From a virus: a stretch of 38,651 nt of DNA. The notes under the pieces are model-generated. The model saw only the letters and a list, made by a program, of their open reading frames with translations. It did not search any database and was not told the DNA's origin. The stretch is from IMG/VR virus record IMGVR_UViG_3300036401_000359, positions 1-38,651 of that record, one strand, 5' to 3'. The translations under genes and the position numbers were made by a program. This document shows, piece by piece, positions 1 through 8,081 of this stretch (its first letter is position 1; each line of letters begins with the position of its first letter).

Positions 1-1023
1 CGTATAGGCGCCGCTGATCTTGCCGAACCCGTCCGTCGGCGGCGCGACTTCCAGCCGCAAAAACCCATGCCGCCGGGATTCCGCGACGTTCAGCGTCACA
101 CCCGGCGCGACTTCCCCGACCTTGGCGTTGCCGGCCATCGAGTGCAGGTTGTGATACCCGCCCGCACCCGCCACCACGTACGTCGTCTCACGCTCACCGT
201 CAGCTGCCGGTGTCGTGCGCGTGAACCGCTGGTAGTTGTGCACGTGCCCGGACAGCACGACCTGCGGCCACCGTTTCGCCGCCGCGAACGCGTCGTCCAG
301 GACCTTGCCCATCGTCGCACTCCCGCCGTGGTGCGCATCACAGGAGTACGGCGGGTGGTGCAGCGCCACCATCAGCGCGGTCCCTGCCGGCGCGGCTTTC
401 AGCTCCTCCGTGAGCCACTGCGCCTGGTCGGCCTGCACGACCCCGCCGGACGGCACGTTCGTCGCCAGACCGATCACGGTCAGAGAGTCGTGCGTGAGCG
501 TCCAGTACGGGTTGGGCTGGTCCATCGTGTCGCGATGGAACTCCGCGATCTCCGGCAACGCGCCCGGCGCCGGCGCGCACATGTACCGCACCCAGCTCGC
601 GAAGTCGAAGCTGTCGTGGTTGCCCGGGATCCCCAGGAGCGCGACCACGTACTTCTCGTACGCTTCGAACACCTGCGTCACCCACGCCTGCTGTTCACCT
701 TCGTAGTACGCCCAGTCCCCCAGGTGGTAGGCGAACTGGGGCTCGACCCCCGACAAGGCGCCGACCATGCCGAGGTCCCTGATCATCGCTTCGATGACCC
801 GCTTCTGCGGGTTCGGGTCAGCGATCCCGCCGGTGTCGCCCATCGTGTGGAAGCACAGCGTCTCCCCGATCGACGGCACGACGCTCGAGAGCGCCAGCCG
901 GTAGGGCGCTGCCCCCGTGGGGGCGGGCAGCGGGTGGAACGGTTCGTCCGCGGCGAGCGCAGGGTCCTTCTGCGCCTGCGCGCTCGCGCTCACCGCCAGG
1001 CGGTCCAGCCCGACGGCCCTCAC
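1..1023 (-). CDS. Metallophosphoesterase, calcineurin/purple acid phosphatase-like (3' end cut by window edge)
   Basis: This is a metal-dependent phosphoesterase that would hydrolyse phosphomonoesters or diesters at a two-metal centre; its substrate is unknown. The five family blocks occur in order: GD (62-63), HLGDW (100-104), GNHD (134-137), HHPPYS (222-227) and GHVHNY (259-264). The arrangement resembles purple acid phosphatase-type enzymes. The frame stays open through base 1, giving 341 codons and a missing C-terminus. The start is taken as GTG at 1023, which overlaps the TGA of the upstream gene as GTGA. There is no clear signal peptide, although the first 20 residues are Ala-rich. It lies beyond the terminator that follows the lysis genes, so it may be an accessory gene. 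The family call is firm; the role is unknown. Confidence 0.85.
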   Translation of the reverse strand, partial: MRAVGLDRLAVSASAQAQKDPALAADEPFHPLPAPTGAAPYRLALSSVVPSIGETLCFHTMGDTGGIADPNPQKRVIEAMIRDLGMVGALSGVEPQFAYHLGDWAYYEGEQQAWVTQVFEAYEKYVVALLGIPGNHDSFDFASWVRYMCAPAPGALPEIAEFHRDTMDQPNPYWTLTHDSLTVIGLATNVPSGGVVQADQAQWLTEELKAAPAGTALMVALHHPPYSCDAHHGGSATMGKVLDDAFAAAKRWPQVVLSGHVHNYQRFTRTTPAADGERETTYVVAGAGGYHNLHSMAGNAKVGEVAPGVTLNVAESRRHGFLRLEVAPPTDGFGKISGAYT

Positions 1024-1847
1024 GAGGTGAACGAGTTGACGAGGGACTCCAGCTTGGAGAAGTCCACCAAGCCCGCTTCGACGAGCTCGGCCGGCATCTT
1101 CTCCTGCCAGTTCGCCGGGACCTCGCACACCAGCTCGTCGACGTACTCCTTCTCCCACGGCTCGTCCGCGGGCGCCAGGCCGCCCCACGTCACGTACACG
1201 CCCGACTTGCGCAGCTGCGACTTGACCTTCCGGATCGCGTGGCCGCCCGCGATCGGGCTGTTCGGCACGATCACCCACGGGCGCCCTTCACGGAACTGCT
1301 GCAGCGCCGATTCGGGGCATTCGATCCCGGTCGACAAGCCACCGAAGAGCTCCATCGCGATCTGCTGCGCGTCGTCGTTGGTCGTGGAGACCTCCGCGTA
1401 CGCCTCGATGTCGGGCTTCCCCAGGAACCCCGTGGTCCGCAGGTACCCCGCGGCGGCCTGCAGCGTCCACCCCTGGTCGGTCTGCGGCTGCCCAGGACGC
1501 CACCCGGACGCTTCATACATCTTCGCGACCATCTGGTCGGTGATCGCGATCGATTCACCGACCATCGCGGCCCACACCATCCGGCCGTGCGCCTGGTCCG
1601 CACAGGTGCAGTCCCCGAGCTGGTCGTTCAGGTACATGTGCCATTCCTGCACGAGCAGCGAGAAGTCGATCAGCGGCTGCTCGGTCACGGGCGGCTTGCC
1701 CGCCTTCTTGCGGCGACTGACGAAGTCGACGGCGGCCTCGACGTCGACGAAGTCCTCGAACTTCAGCTTCACGTCGGACTTGCCGGAGCGGCCGAGGTGC
1801 AGCTCGTGGTCGCGCAGGGGATGCGGCGTTGCCTCTCGGTAGTCCAT
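1020..1847 (-). CDS. Papain-like/C39-like cysteine peptidase-fold protein
   Basis: This 275-residue protein shows a pattern recurrent in actinophage and actinobacterial peptidase-fold proteins. An NDQLGDCTCADQAH segment (about 74-87) has a candidate catalytic Cys in GDC. A central region with TDQ and FGG blocks follows, then a GGHAI segment (about 201-205) that could supply the His. The arrangement fits a papain-like or C39-like fold, but activity is not proven. The start is ATG at 1847, preceded by AAGGGAGAC. No signal peptide is visible. It is the first gene after the intrinsic terminator at 1911-1943 and is coupled by GTGA to the metallophosphoesterase. Possible roles are cell-wall or host-protein processing; this is inference. 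Confidence 0.55.
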   Translation of the reverse strand: MDYREATPHPLRDHELHLGRSGKSDVKLKFEDFVDVEAAVDFVSRRKKAGKPPVTEQPLIDFSLLVQEWHMYLNDQLGDCTCADQAHGRMVWAAMVGESIAITDQMVAKMYEASGWRPGQPQTDQGWTLQAAAGYLRTTGFLGKPDIEAYAEVSTTNDDAQQIAMELFGGLSTGIECPESALQQFREGRPWVIVPNSPIAGGHAIRKVKSQLRKSGVYVTWGGLAPADEPWEKEYVDELVCEVPANWQEKMPAELVEAGLVDFSKLESLVNSFTS

Positions 1848-1910
1848 GTCTCCCTTTCGGTCGTAGGTAACGGCACGGCCATCGTAACCCCCTCGCGCCC
1901 CCGAGAACGA

Positions 1911-1943
1911 GAAAAGCGACGCCGGGCCGAAGCCCGACGCCGC
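1911..1943 (-). terminator. Strong Rho-independent terminator after the holin gene
   Basis: Read on the minus strand, a 12-bp stem (1943-1932 with 1927-1916) closes a UUCG tetraloop (1931-1928) and is followed by CTTTTC. Two of the twelve pairs are G-U only in minus-strand RNA and would be A-C mismatches in plus-strand RNA. The element is therefore directional and ends the rightward-origin late transcript after the holin. Confidence 0.88.
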
Positions 1944-1973
1944 TCTCTGCGGACGCTTCTGATGAGGATGCTC

Positions 1974-2252
1974 TCAGGTGCTGCGAACCGGCGGCGCCTG
2001 CTCGCGCGCGGCGCGCTGCGCCGGCGTCCACGTGCCCCGCAGCACATGGTGCGTCGTGAGCCACGCCAGCCCCGTCGTGACACCCCACGTCACGAGCTGC
2101 GCGACCTCCGCAGCAACGGACGTTTCGGTGAGATGGAAGAACGTCGCGAGCAGCCCGAGCTTGTTGAAGAGCAGCGTCGTGACCGCCCCGACAACGGGCG
2201 GCACGACAGTCCCCAGCAGGAACTGCCTGATCTGTTCAGCGGTCGGCAACAT
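1974..2252 (-). CDS. Holin
   Basis: This 92-residue protein has two hydrophobic segments, about 12-36 (LLGTVVPPVVGAVTTLLF region) and about 46-66, with a short charged tail. That matches the size and topology of actinophage holins, which form membrane lesions that time lysis. The start is ATG at 2252 with an excellent AAGGAGGAG ribosome binding site; an upstream in-frame extension lacks such support. It follows the GH25 lysozyme gene by 11 bases and precedes a strong terminator, the classic end of a late operon. Confidence rests on topology plus context, because holins are poorly conserved in sequence. Confidence 0.75.
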   Translation of the reverse strand: MLPTAEQIRQFLLGTVVPPVVGAVTTLLFNKLGLLATFFHLTETSVAAEVAQLVTWGVTTGLAWLTTHHVLRGTWTPAQRAAREQAPPVRST

Positions 2253-2263
2253 CAACTCCTCCT

Positions 2264-3304
2264 TCAGTGGGTCAACGGGTTGGGTACGTGCGCTTCGCGC
2301 GCGAGCCGGGCGATGATCCTGTCCTCGCGCCGGCCGTGCGCACTGACCTGGTCGCCGTGCCTGAACTTCGCACGACAGACCGGGCCAAGGTGTTCGTGGC
2401 GATGCCGGCGCACCGCGCAACGTTTCGCGACGAGCTGCGCCCGCGTCGAGACGAGCTCGCGCTCCAGGCCCCGCAGCACCGCGACGTGCACCACGAGGAG
2501 GTGCCGCAGCTGGCCCGGGGACGGTGGCGGCGCCGGCGGCCGCGCGAGCGCGATCAGCCCGCGGTCACGGTCACGGTCGACACCACAGGTGCCGCACCAC
2601 TGCCACATCTTGATCGCCGTCGACGGGTAGCCGTGGAACGGGTACGGGGCGCTGATGCCCCACTCGGCGGGCCAGATCCACCCGACGCAGTGGATCGGCG
2701 GGAGCATCCCCGGCGCACCGTAGAGCTCGGCGAGCACATGGTGCGCGACGGCCGCGCGCATGTACTCGCAGGCGTGGAAGTACGCGGCGTTGATCTCGGC
2801 GTCCGCGTTCTCGCCGAGGGTGCACCCGGACCGGCGGTACACGCTGTTCGCGACGGCCTCTTCAGCGCCCCCCGAGTTGCCCTCCATGAACGTGTATAGA
2901 CCGCACAGGATGTGGTGGGCGTGCGCGTCGTGGATCTGCGACCACACCGTCGGCTCGAGATGCAGCCCGTAGTTGGACTGGATGATCACGCACGCTATGC
3001 CTGCGGTCGAGGGTTCGGCGCCCTGCCACTGCGACCAGTCCTGGCACGCCGCGCCGCCGCCACCAGACAGCGGGATCGCGTCGACGTTGTGGTGCTGGAA
3101 GCCGAAGTGCTGGGCGATACATTCGCCGCTCTGCGGCGGGTCGAGCGTGTGGCACGGCGGGCCGCTGGCCTGGTGGAAGGTGAGGGTGTGGTGGGCGCTC
3201 CCGCAGCCGCTCAACGTGAGCGCCAGCGCGGCCAAGGCCACCGCCCACCACGCTAGGAACGCGAAGATCAGTTTGCGCATGGGCGCGAGCGTACCTGCAG
3301 GCAT
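2264..3304 (-). CDS. GH25-family lysozyme (endolysin) with lipoprotein-type signal
   Basis: This 346-residue muramidase-like endolysin would cleave the glycan backbone of peptidoglycan. GH25 hallmarks are DWSQWQG (89-95, first catalytic Asp), DAE (168-170, the D-x-E pair), WIWPAEW (209-215) and WQWCGTCGVDRD (234-245). The N-terminus is a type II signal: hydrophobic 12-30, then lipobox LSGC with Cys34. Unlike standard cytoplasmic endolysins, it should be exported and lipid-anchored by the host. The start is ATG at 3304 behind GGAGG, seven bases away. The last 95 residues or so are Arg-rich and unrecognised. It lies directly upstream of the holin gene. Codons for residues 135-138 contain one of the GTATAGAC sites, using the rare Leu codon CTA. 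Confidence 0.82.
   Translation of the reverse strand: MPAGTLAPMRKLIFAFLAWWAVALAALALTLSGCGSAHHTLTFHQASGPPCHTLDPPQSGECIAQHFGFQHHNVDAIPLSGGGGAACQDWSQWQGAEPSTAGIACVIIQSNYGLHLEPTVWSQIHDAHAHHILCGLYTFMEGNSGGAEEAVANSVYRRSGCTLGENADAEINAAYFHACEYMRAAVAHHVLAELYGAPGMLPPIHCVGWIWPAEWGISAPYPFHGYPSTAIKMWQWCGTCGVDRDRDRGLIALARPPAPPPSPGQLRHLLVVHVAVLRGLERELVSTRAQLVAKRCAVRRHRHEHLGPVCRAKFRHGDQVSAHGRREDRIIARLAREAHVPNPLTH
2894..2901 (+). repeat. GTATAGAC site 1 (inside endolysin gene)
   Basis: Exact octamer, with extended form GTGTATAGACC. On the coding strand it reads GT-CTA-TAC, giving a rare CTA codon. It is one of six same-orientation copies in the window. Confidence 0.7.
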
Positions 3305-3320
3305 GGTCAGACCTCCGTGT

Positions 3321-3653
3321 TTACGGCGCGCCCCACGTCGGGCGCGCCTCGTCATCTCCCCGGCGAGCATCACGGCGGGCGAGCACCAGTTCTCCGCGCA
3401 GCCGCGCGTTCTCGGCCATGAGATCCCGGTTGCGCTCAAGGCACTCGTCACGGCTCGAGCGGAGCTCGGCGAGCACGTCACGGACCGCGTCGACCGCGTC
3501 CGTCGCGGCCTCCGAGATCCGCCGGTCCTGCTTGTCCTTCGCTTCTTCCTTGCTGTCGGGCTGCCGGCGCAGCCACCACCCATAGATCAGCGGCACGAGG
3601 GTGCCTGTGCTGATAGCGCTGATCAGCGCCACGAGGACGGAGCTTCGCTCCAC
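3321..3653 (-). CDS. Membrane-anchored coiled-coil protein
   Basis: This 110-residue protein has a hydrophobic N-terminal segment (about 5-27, LVALISAISTG then LVPLIYGWWL), followed by a highly charged region with heptad character (about 35-95). The topology is one membrane span with a coiled-coil tail. The start is GTG at 3653 with GGGGAG upstream. It sits immediately upstream of the GH25 lysozyme gene and downstream of two other small membrane proteins, so a lysis-accessory role (second holin, pinholin partner or spanin-like factor) is possible. No family is recognised and nothing in the sequence shows a specific function. Confidence 0.55.
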   Translation of the reverse strand: MERSSVLVALISAISTGTLVPLIYGWWLRRQPDSKEEAKDKQDRRISEAATDAVDAVRDVLAELRSSRDECLERNRDLMAENARLRGELVLARRDARRGDDEARPTWGAP

Positions 3654-3662
3654 GGCTCCCCG

Positions 3663-3854
3663 CTACCTCAGTTGCGCGACCACAGCATCGACCGCCTTGC
3701 GTGCCGCGCGCTTCGCGTCTTCGTCACGCAGGTGTTCGAACTGCTCGCTGGTCACCGTCGCTGACTGCACCCACCGGACGAGCAGCGACCCTAGCGCCAG
3801 CCCGACGAGTGCGCCCAAGATGATGATGAGAGGGAAGACCGCGGCGACGATCAC
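3663..3854 (-). CDS. Small single-span membrane protein
   Basis: This 63-residue protein begins with a long hydrophobic segment (about 1-26, IVAAVFPLIIILGALVGLAL), followed by an amphipathic charged tail rich in Glu, Asp and Lys. The start is GTG at 3854, nine bases after the stop of the preceding gene. It is the middle one of three consecutive small membrane proteins between the tail hub and the lysozyme. Size and topology suit a lysis accessory factor, but there is no recognisable family. Confidence 0.5.
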   Translation of the reverse strand: MIVAAVFPLIIILGALVGLALGSLLVRWVQSATVTSEQFEHLRDEDAKRAARKAVDAVVAQLR

Positions 3855-3863
3855 GCGCGGTAC

Positions 3864-4406
3864 CTACCCGTTCAGTAGGTGCGCGCAATCGAGCACTGGC
3901 ACCGGTCGGAGAGCCGATCGCAGTTGCCCGTATTCCGTCAGTTTCGCGGGCAGTTCGTTCTTGCCGTCCGTGCGCTTGGTGAATCGCCGCCAGTACCGCA
4001 GTTCCTTGTTGATCTTCCTGAACTCGCGGGCGACGAACCGTTCGACCGCGGGCGTCCGCGGTTCCGCGGGGTGCTTCAACGCGTCCTGAAAGAGCTCGAG
4101 CACGGCGACCTCGTCGAACGCTCGCGCGTTGCCCTGCGGCCGGGCCTGCGACTGCGCCTCGCACGCCGTGAGCGCTTCGCGGTGCGCCGACTGGCGCGCC
4201 TGCTCGCGGATCGCGTCGGAGTTTTCGTGGCCGAGCCAGTACGTGATCCCGGCACCGAACGCGCCACCGACGACCACCCCGATCAGGACCGCCCACACGA
4301 CCGTGCTGCGCTTGAAGCCGTCGAGGAGTTCGCGGACCGCCCGCCGCGTCGCGAGGGTGACAAGCTGGACATCGCGGTCATCGAGGCCCTCTGTCTCAGG
4401 CGGCAT
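3864..4406 (-). CDS. Membrane protein with periplasm/cytoplasm-sized tail, unknown
   Basis: This 180-residue protein has a charged N-terminal helix (about 1-33, with a DDRDVQLVTLATRRAV segment), one clear transmembrane segment (about 35-57, VVWAVLIGVVVGGAFGAGIT) and a basic C-terminal domain. The start is ATG at 4406 with GAGGGGGAG four bases upstream; the TGATG overlap with the 17-codon frame supports this start. It belongs to the membrane-protein cluster between tail and lysis genes. I do not recognise the family. A role in lysis or superinfection exclusion is conceivable but unsupported. Confidence 0.5.
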   Translation of the reverse strand: MPPETEGLDDRDVQLVTLATRRAVRELLDGFKRSTVVWAVLIGVVVGGAFGAGITYWLGHENSDAIREQARQSAHREALTACEAQSQARPQGNARAFDEVAVLELFQDALKHPAEPRTPAVERFVAREFRKINKELRYWRRFTKRTDGKNELPAKLTEYGQLRSALRPVPVLDCAHLLNG

Positions 4407-4459
4407 CAGGCTCCCCCTCGCATGCGCGCATGATCGCAGGAGTCGCTGACGACCACCAT
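4406..4459 (-). CDS. Possible 17-residue micro-ORF bridging two TGATG junctions
   Basis: The 54-base frame MVVVSDSCDHARMRGGA starts inside the stop of the tail-hub gene (TGATG) and ends inside the start of the next gene (TGATG). It contains that gene's ribosome binding site. It may simply carry ribosomes across the gap for translational coupling. Being so short, it could also be chance. Confidence 0.25.
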   Translation of the reverse strand: MVVVSDSCDHARMRGGA

Positions 4460-6171
4460 CAGCCGACCCCCAGAGGCACCAGCACCACGCTCAGCCGTTC
4501 GAGCAGCGCGGTCATCCCGTCCGGCGGCTGGTCGAGTTGGATGGTTTGCGTACGCGTGCTGTCGTTGTAGTTGTGGCTCACGATCCGACGGTAGCCCGGT
4601 TCGCTCGCGTCCACGAACGCGATTTCGTCACCGGCCCTCACCATCCACGCCGGCCACAGCACACCGCTCGCGTCCTCGACAACACCCGTGAGCGTCGCCT
4701 GGCCCGACGTTTCCAGCAGCGCCTGTTCACGCAGGAAGACCCGCCCGACCGTTTTCGCGCCTTCCGGGGTGGTGGTGCCCATCTTCAGGAGCGCCCACCG
4801 CCGGATCCCGGCCTGGTTGACGGGGTTTTCGCCGCTCGAGTCGAGTAGCCCCGTGTCTTCGCTTTCAGGCGTGCCACCAGCGAAGCCCGGCGGCCCCACC
4901 GCCCTCGAGATCCCCGAAGTGTCCGTGTACTGCACCACCACGCCGTTCCACAGCCGGTCGATCTGCGGGCCGGTCTCCTGAAGCTGCGCCGGCCCGATCC
5001 GCGACCGCCACTGCTTCGCACGTTCGCCACGCGGGTTCAGGTAGAACGTCGGCGGCAGCCAATATCCACCTTCGCTCTCCCACACCGCCCAGTCAGGGAG
5101 CTCGAACCGCACGGCCTGCTTCACCATTTCCGAGACCGTCGTGGGTTCCTTGAACGCGAGTTGCGGGATCACGAACGTCGTCGGCACGATCTTCCGTGCG
5201 AGCTCGGGCACCCACCGCCCGAGCGCGTAGCCGATCGCGTCGGACGCCAGCACCCCGAACGGTTCGCCCGGCGCGAACGTCCCGTGCGTCGTGAGATCAC
5301 TCGCGCCCTTCACGTACACCGACGGCCAGTACACGGCGTACTCGACACCGTCTATGCCGCCGCCCGCGACGTTCGCGTACAGCAGCTGGAGCAGCGCGAA
5401 GTAGCGCGCGGCGGTCGCGGCCACGTTCGCCGAGCCCGTCGGACCTTCGGCAGCGAGGCTGCCGCTCCCGTCGTTTTCGGTCGTGTTGCCGTTGTGCGTG
5501 GTGAGAGCGCACGCCCACGCCCAGTTCGGGTCACCGGAGATCGTGTCGTCCCCGATCTTGTTTTTCGCGAAGAGCTCCCAGTACGCGAGGATGCGGCCGA
5601 GTGGTATCCCGTGGCTGTCGTACCACGCCTCGCACACCCGTTTGCGTTCCCATTTGCCCGTGAGCGACGTGACGATCGCCTGCAGCCCCGCCGGGTCAGA
5701 CCCGCTCGACGTGGGTTCTTCGAGGTCTTCTTTCGCGTTCTGGTAGTTGATCTTCCGTTCGAGCGCGGCACCCCCCCACTCGCCGCGTTCACCGTCGAGG
5801 AAGATCTCGCGCGCGCTGTTGTCGTCTTCGAGTGCCGCCTGGTAGCCGACCCCTTCCGGTGTCACCTGCGACTGGAAGCCACCCGAGTCCGGACCTTTCT
5901 CGAGCCGCCCCTGCCACGCCACCGTCCCGCCACCGAGACCCAGCACCGTCAGCTTCGACAGCCGCTCGAGGTCGGGGTAGTCGCGCTGCGGGTCGCGCTG
6001 CAGCACGCACGAGAACCGCTCATACCCACCCGGCATCGCGCCACTGAGCGACATGTCGCCCGGCACCAGCGCCGGGTTCGGGTCATCGCGGCCCCACCGC
6101 GCCGTCGCGCCAGCGGGCGTCTGCACCGTCACGGCAAGCTCCAGCGGCGGGGTCTCGTGGACCGAGAGCAC
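4459..6171 (-). CDS. Tail hub / tail-associated minor tail protein (ReqiPepy6 gp37-like)
   Basis: This 570-residue protein follows the distal-tail gene and is the last structural gene before the lysis region, which is the position of the siphoviral tail hub (Tal/gp27-like). Recognisable features are an N-terminal hub-like domain starting LELAVTVQTPAG, a middle region with Gly-rich loops, and a C-terminal part (AWMVRAGDEIAFVDAS, then a YRRIVSHNYN segment) typical of hub proteins that end in an OB-like barrel. The start is GTG at 6171, overlapping the TAG of the upstream gene as TAGTG. It should sit at the tail tip and connect tube to fibres. The assignment rests mainly on gene order and length. 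Confidence 0.6.
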   Translation of the reverse strand: MLSVHETPPLELAVTVQTPAGATARWGRDDPNPALVPGDMSLSGAMPGGYERFSCVLQRDPQRDYPDLERLSKLTVLGLGGGTVAWQGRLEKGPDSGGFQSQVTPEGVGYQAALEDDNSAREIFLDGERGEWGGAALERKINYQNAKEDLEEPTSSGSDPAGLQAIVTSLTGKWERKRVCEAWYDSHGIPLGRILAYWELFAKNKIGDDTISGDPNWAWACALTTHNGNTTENDGSGSLAAEGPTGSANVAATAARYFALLQLLYANVAGGGIDGVEYAVYWPSVYVKGASDLTTHGTFAPGEPFGVLASDAIGYALGRWVPELARKIVPTTFVIPQLAFKEPTTVSEMVKQAVRFELPDWAVWESEGGYWLPPTFYLNPRGERAKQWRSRIGPAQLQETGPQIDRLWNGVVVQYTDTSGISRAVGPPGFAGGTPESEDTGLLDSSGENPVNQAGIRRWALLKMGTTTPEGAKTVGRVFLREQALLETSGQATLTGVVEDASGVLWPAWMVRAGDEIAFVDASEPGYRRIVSHNYNDSTRTQTIQLDQPPDGMTALLERLSVVLVPLGVG

Positions 6172-8081
6172 TAGATGCGCCCCAGGAAGCAGGGCCGGTA
6201 GAACACCTGCGCCTTGATTTTGTCGATCCCGACATCCGGTGTCTGTCCGAGCAGGCCACGGCTGTTCTTCACGAGAAGCTCGACCGCGCGCCCCTCAAGG
6301 CCCGACGTCGGCAGCCGGAAGAGTTCCCCGGTTTCCTCGCTCACCCGCACGTACGCGCCCGTGGCGGTGTCCTCGCGGTAGGCGCCGTCGTAGCTGACCT
6401 GCGACAGGCGTTCGCTGTAGAGCACCGCGTCTTCGAGGACACTACCCCCGCCGATCGAGTAGTAGACGCGGATCGTGACGGTACCGACGAGTTGCAGCTG
6501 GGTAGAGAAACCCGTGATCCACGCGGCAATCCCGAAGTTGGCGGCGTTGATCTGCGCGGGCGTCCACGTGGTCCCCCACAGGTCGCTCGGGCCACCGAAG
6601 ATGAACGTGCCGAACGCGCTGCTCCCACCCGGCAGATTCTTCGTCGTCCCAGCGGTCGCACCGGCCTTCAACATGCTCACAACCAGTTCGGGGGTCGAAC
6701 TCTTCTGCACTTCCCCGAGGACCACTTCGATGCCCTTGATCGTCCCTTCCGACGAGACCGCGAACCCCATGCCCTTCCCGACGAGCGCGTGCGAGCTACC
6801 TCCGCCCGGCTGCACCCCCGCCTGCCCCGCAGTGCCCGCCTGGATGTTCGTCGCATTTTCCCACGGGTTCGCGCCAGCGTGGACCGCGTTGCTGTCTTCG
6901 CCGACGGTCGGTTCACGGATCGGACGCAGCAACGTCGACGCGGGCTGAGCAGTCGCCCGCAGCCGTCCCGCCGCCCCATCGGACACCGGCTGCAGCCAGA
7001 TCCGGTCGATCCCGATCGCATGCGCCACCGTCCCCGTTTCGACCTGCACGATCCCGCGCCACCAGTGTTCCCCGACCGGCGGTTCTTCGATGTTGATTTC
7101 GCCGAGGTCGAGTAGTTCCATGTTCGAGCTCGCGTTGTACGTCGCGGGCGCGTTGTAGATCGGCGCCGTCGCGTCATCCAGCGACCACGCGAGCCGCACC
7201 TGCGCCGGCGCGCCTTCGCCGCTTACGCGAGCGATCACGCGGAACACGCCGAGATGCGTCAGCGGACCACCCGACAGCAGGTCCGTGGACAGCATCGGGT
7301 GCCACGTTTCCGGTTCCGGTGAGGCGAGCCGCACCCATTTGCCGCTGTACGCCAGCGCCTGCACCGCTTCCACCGCACCATTCAACGGCGTCATCAGCTT
7401 CGCGTCGATCGCGAGCGCCGCCGTCGCCGCACTCGAGTAGTGGCGGCTCCGGCACCCGTAGAGCAGCGATTTCTGGGTCTGTTTCGCCTGCTCGGTCAAC
7501 ACCATCTTCGCGCGCGCCGGGTAGTCCCCGTCGATCACGGCCTGCACCGCCGCTTTCTTCAGGACACCACGCGCTTCGCCGGTCCCTTCGATCGCGTCGA
7601 GCGTGACGAGTTGCCCGTAGAAGTCGGGGAGACATTCGAGCTTCAGCACCACACCCGTCTCCACCTGGCCCGTCTCACCGAACTTGTCCGGCAACGTCAG
7701 CGACGCACCCACGATGTCCGCGAACATCGGTCCGCCGAGCAGCCGCTTGCGCATCAGGATCCCGCCCTCGGCCTGCAACCGGCCGACCTTCATCTGAAGT
7801 TCTTTGCGGGCTTCCTCCTCTTCCGCGCTATTCAGGCCACCGCCAAGGATCAGCGGGACCGTCACGACACGGTTCGGGATCCGGAACCCCACGGGCGTCT
7901 GCCCGTACCGCTGTTCGGCGAGGTACTGCTGGATCGCGGCTTCGCCCCAGTCGATCCCGGCCTGGTCGATTTCGATCGGGCCGGTGCCCTGGTTCAGCAC
8001 CAGCGGCGCGTGCGGCGACGTCAGCCCTTCTTCTTCGTACGGCTCCGCGGGGTCGAGGATCACTTCGTAGATGCTGCTCAT
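6171..8081 (-). CDS. Distal tail protein (Dit-like), large form
   Basis: This 636-residue protein comes directly after the tape measure and is coupled to it by ATGA, the standard Dit position at the tail tip. The N-terminal 230 residues or so (DWGEAAIQQYLAEQRYGQTP, then RIPNRVVTVPLILGG) look like the Dit ring domain. The long C-terminal part (about 260-620) is rich in beta-strand-like, Gly/Ser/Thr segments (HWWRGIVQVETGT and others) and probably includes inserted carbohydrate-binding or receptor-contacting modules. Classic Dit proteins are about 250-300 residues, so this is an evolved, enlarged form. The precise boundary of the added domains is inference. Confidence 0.6.
   Translation of the reverse strand: MSSIYEVILDPAEPYEEEGLTSPHAPLVLNQGTGPIEIDQAGIDWGEAAIQQYLAEQRYGQTPVGFRIPNRVVTVPLILGGGLNSAEEEEARKELQMKVGRLQAEGGILMRKRLLGGPMFADIVGASLTLPDKFGETGQVETGVVLKLECLPDFYGQLVTLDAIEGTGEARGVLKKAAVQAVIDGDYPARAKMVLTEQAKQTQKSLLYGCRSRHYSSAATAALAIDAKLMTPLNGAVEAVQALAYSGKWVRLASPEPETWHPMLSTDLLSGGPLTHLGVFRVIARVSGEGAPAQVRLAWSLDDATAPIYNAPATYNASSNMELLDLGEINIEEPPVGEHWWRGIVQVETGTVAHAIGIDRIWLQPVSDGAAGRLRATAQPASTLLRPIREPTVGEDSNAVHAGANPWENATNIQAGTAGQAGVQPGGGSSHALVGKGMGFAVSSEGTIKGIEVVLGEVQKSSTPELVVSMLKAGATAGTTKNLPGGSSAFGTFIFGGPSDLWGTTWTPAQINAANFGIAAWITGFSTQLQLVGTVTIRVYYSIGGGSVLEDAVLYSERLSQVSYDGAYREDTATGAYVRVSEETGELFRLPTSGLEGRAVELLVKNSRGLLGQTPDVGIDKIKAQVFYRPCFLGRI

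Noticed and set aside
2-9. GTATAGGC at the left edge, one mismatch to the octamer
   Set aside because: One mismatch, and truncated context at the window end; not counted as a site.
67-2630. Plus-strand open frames opposite the metallophosphoesterase, peptidase and lysis genes
   Set aside because: The minus strand has clear motifs, ribosome binding sites and a terminator here; the plus-strand products are Arg-rich and featureless.
5350-5357. GTCTATGC, a one-mismatch GTATAGAC in the opposite orientation
   Set aside because: A single degenerate copy is expected by chance and does not fit the strand bias of the exact copies.
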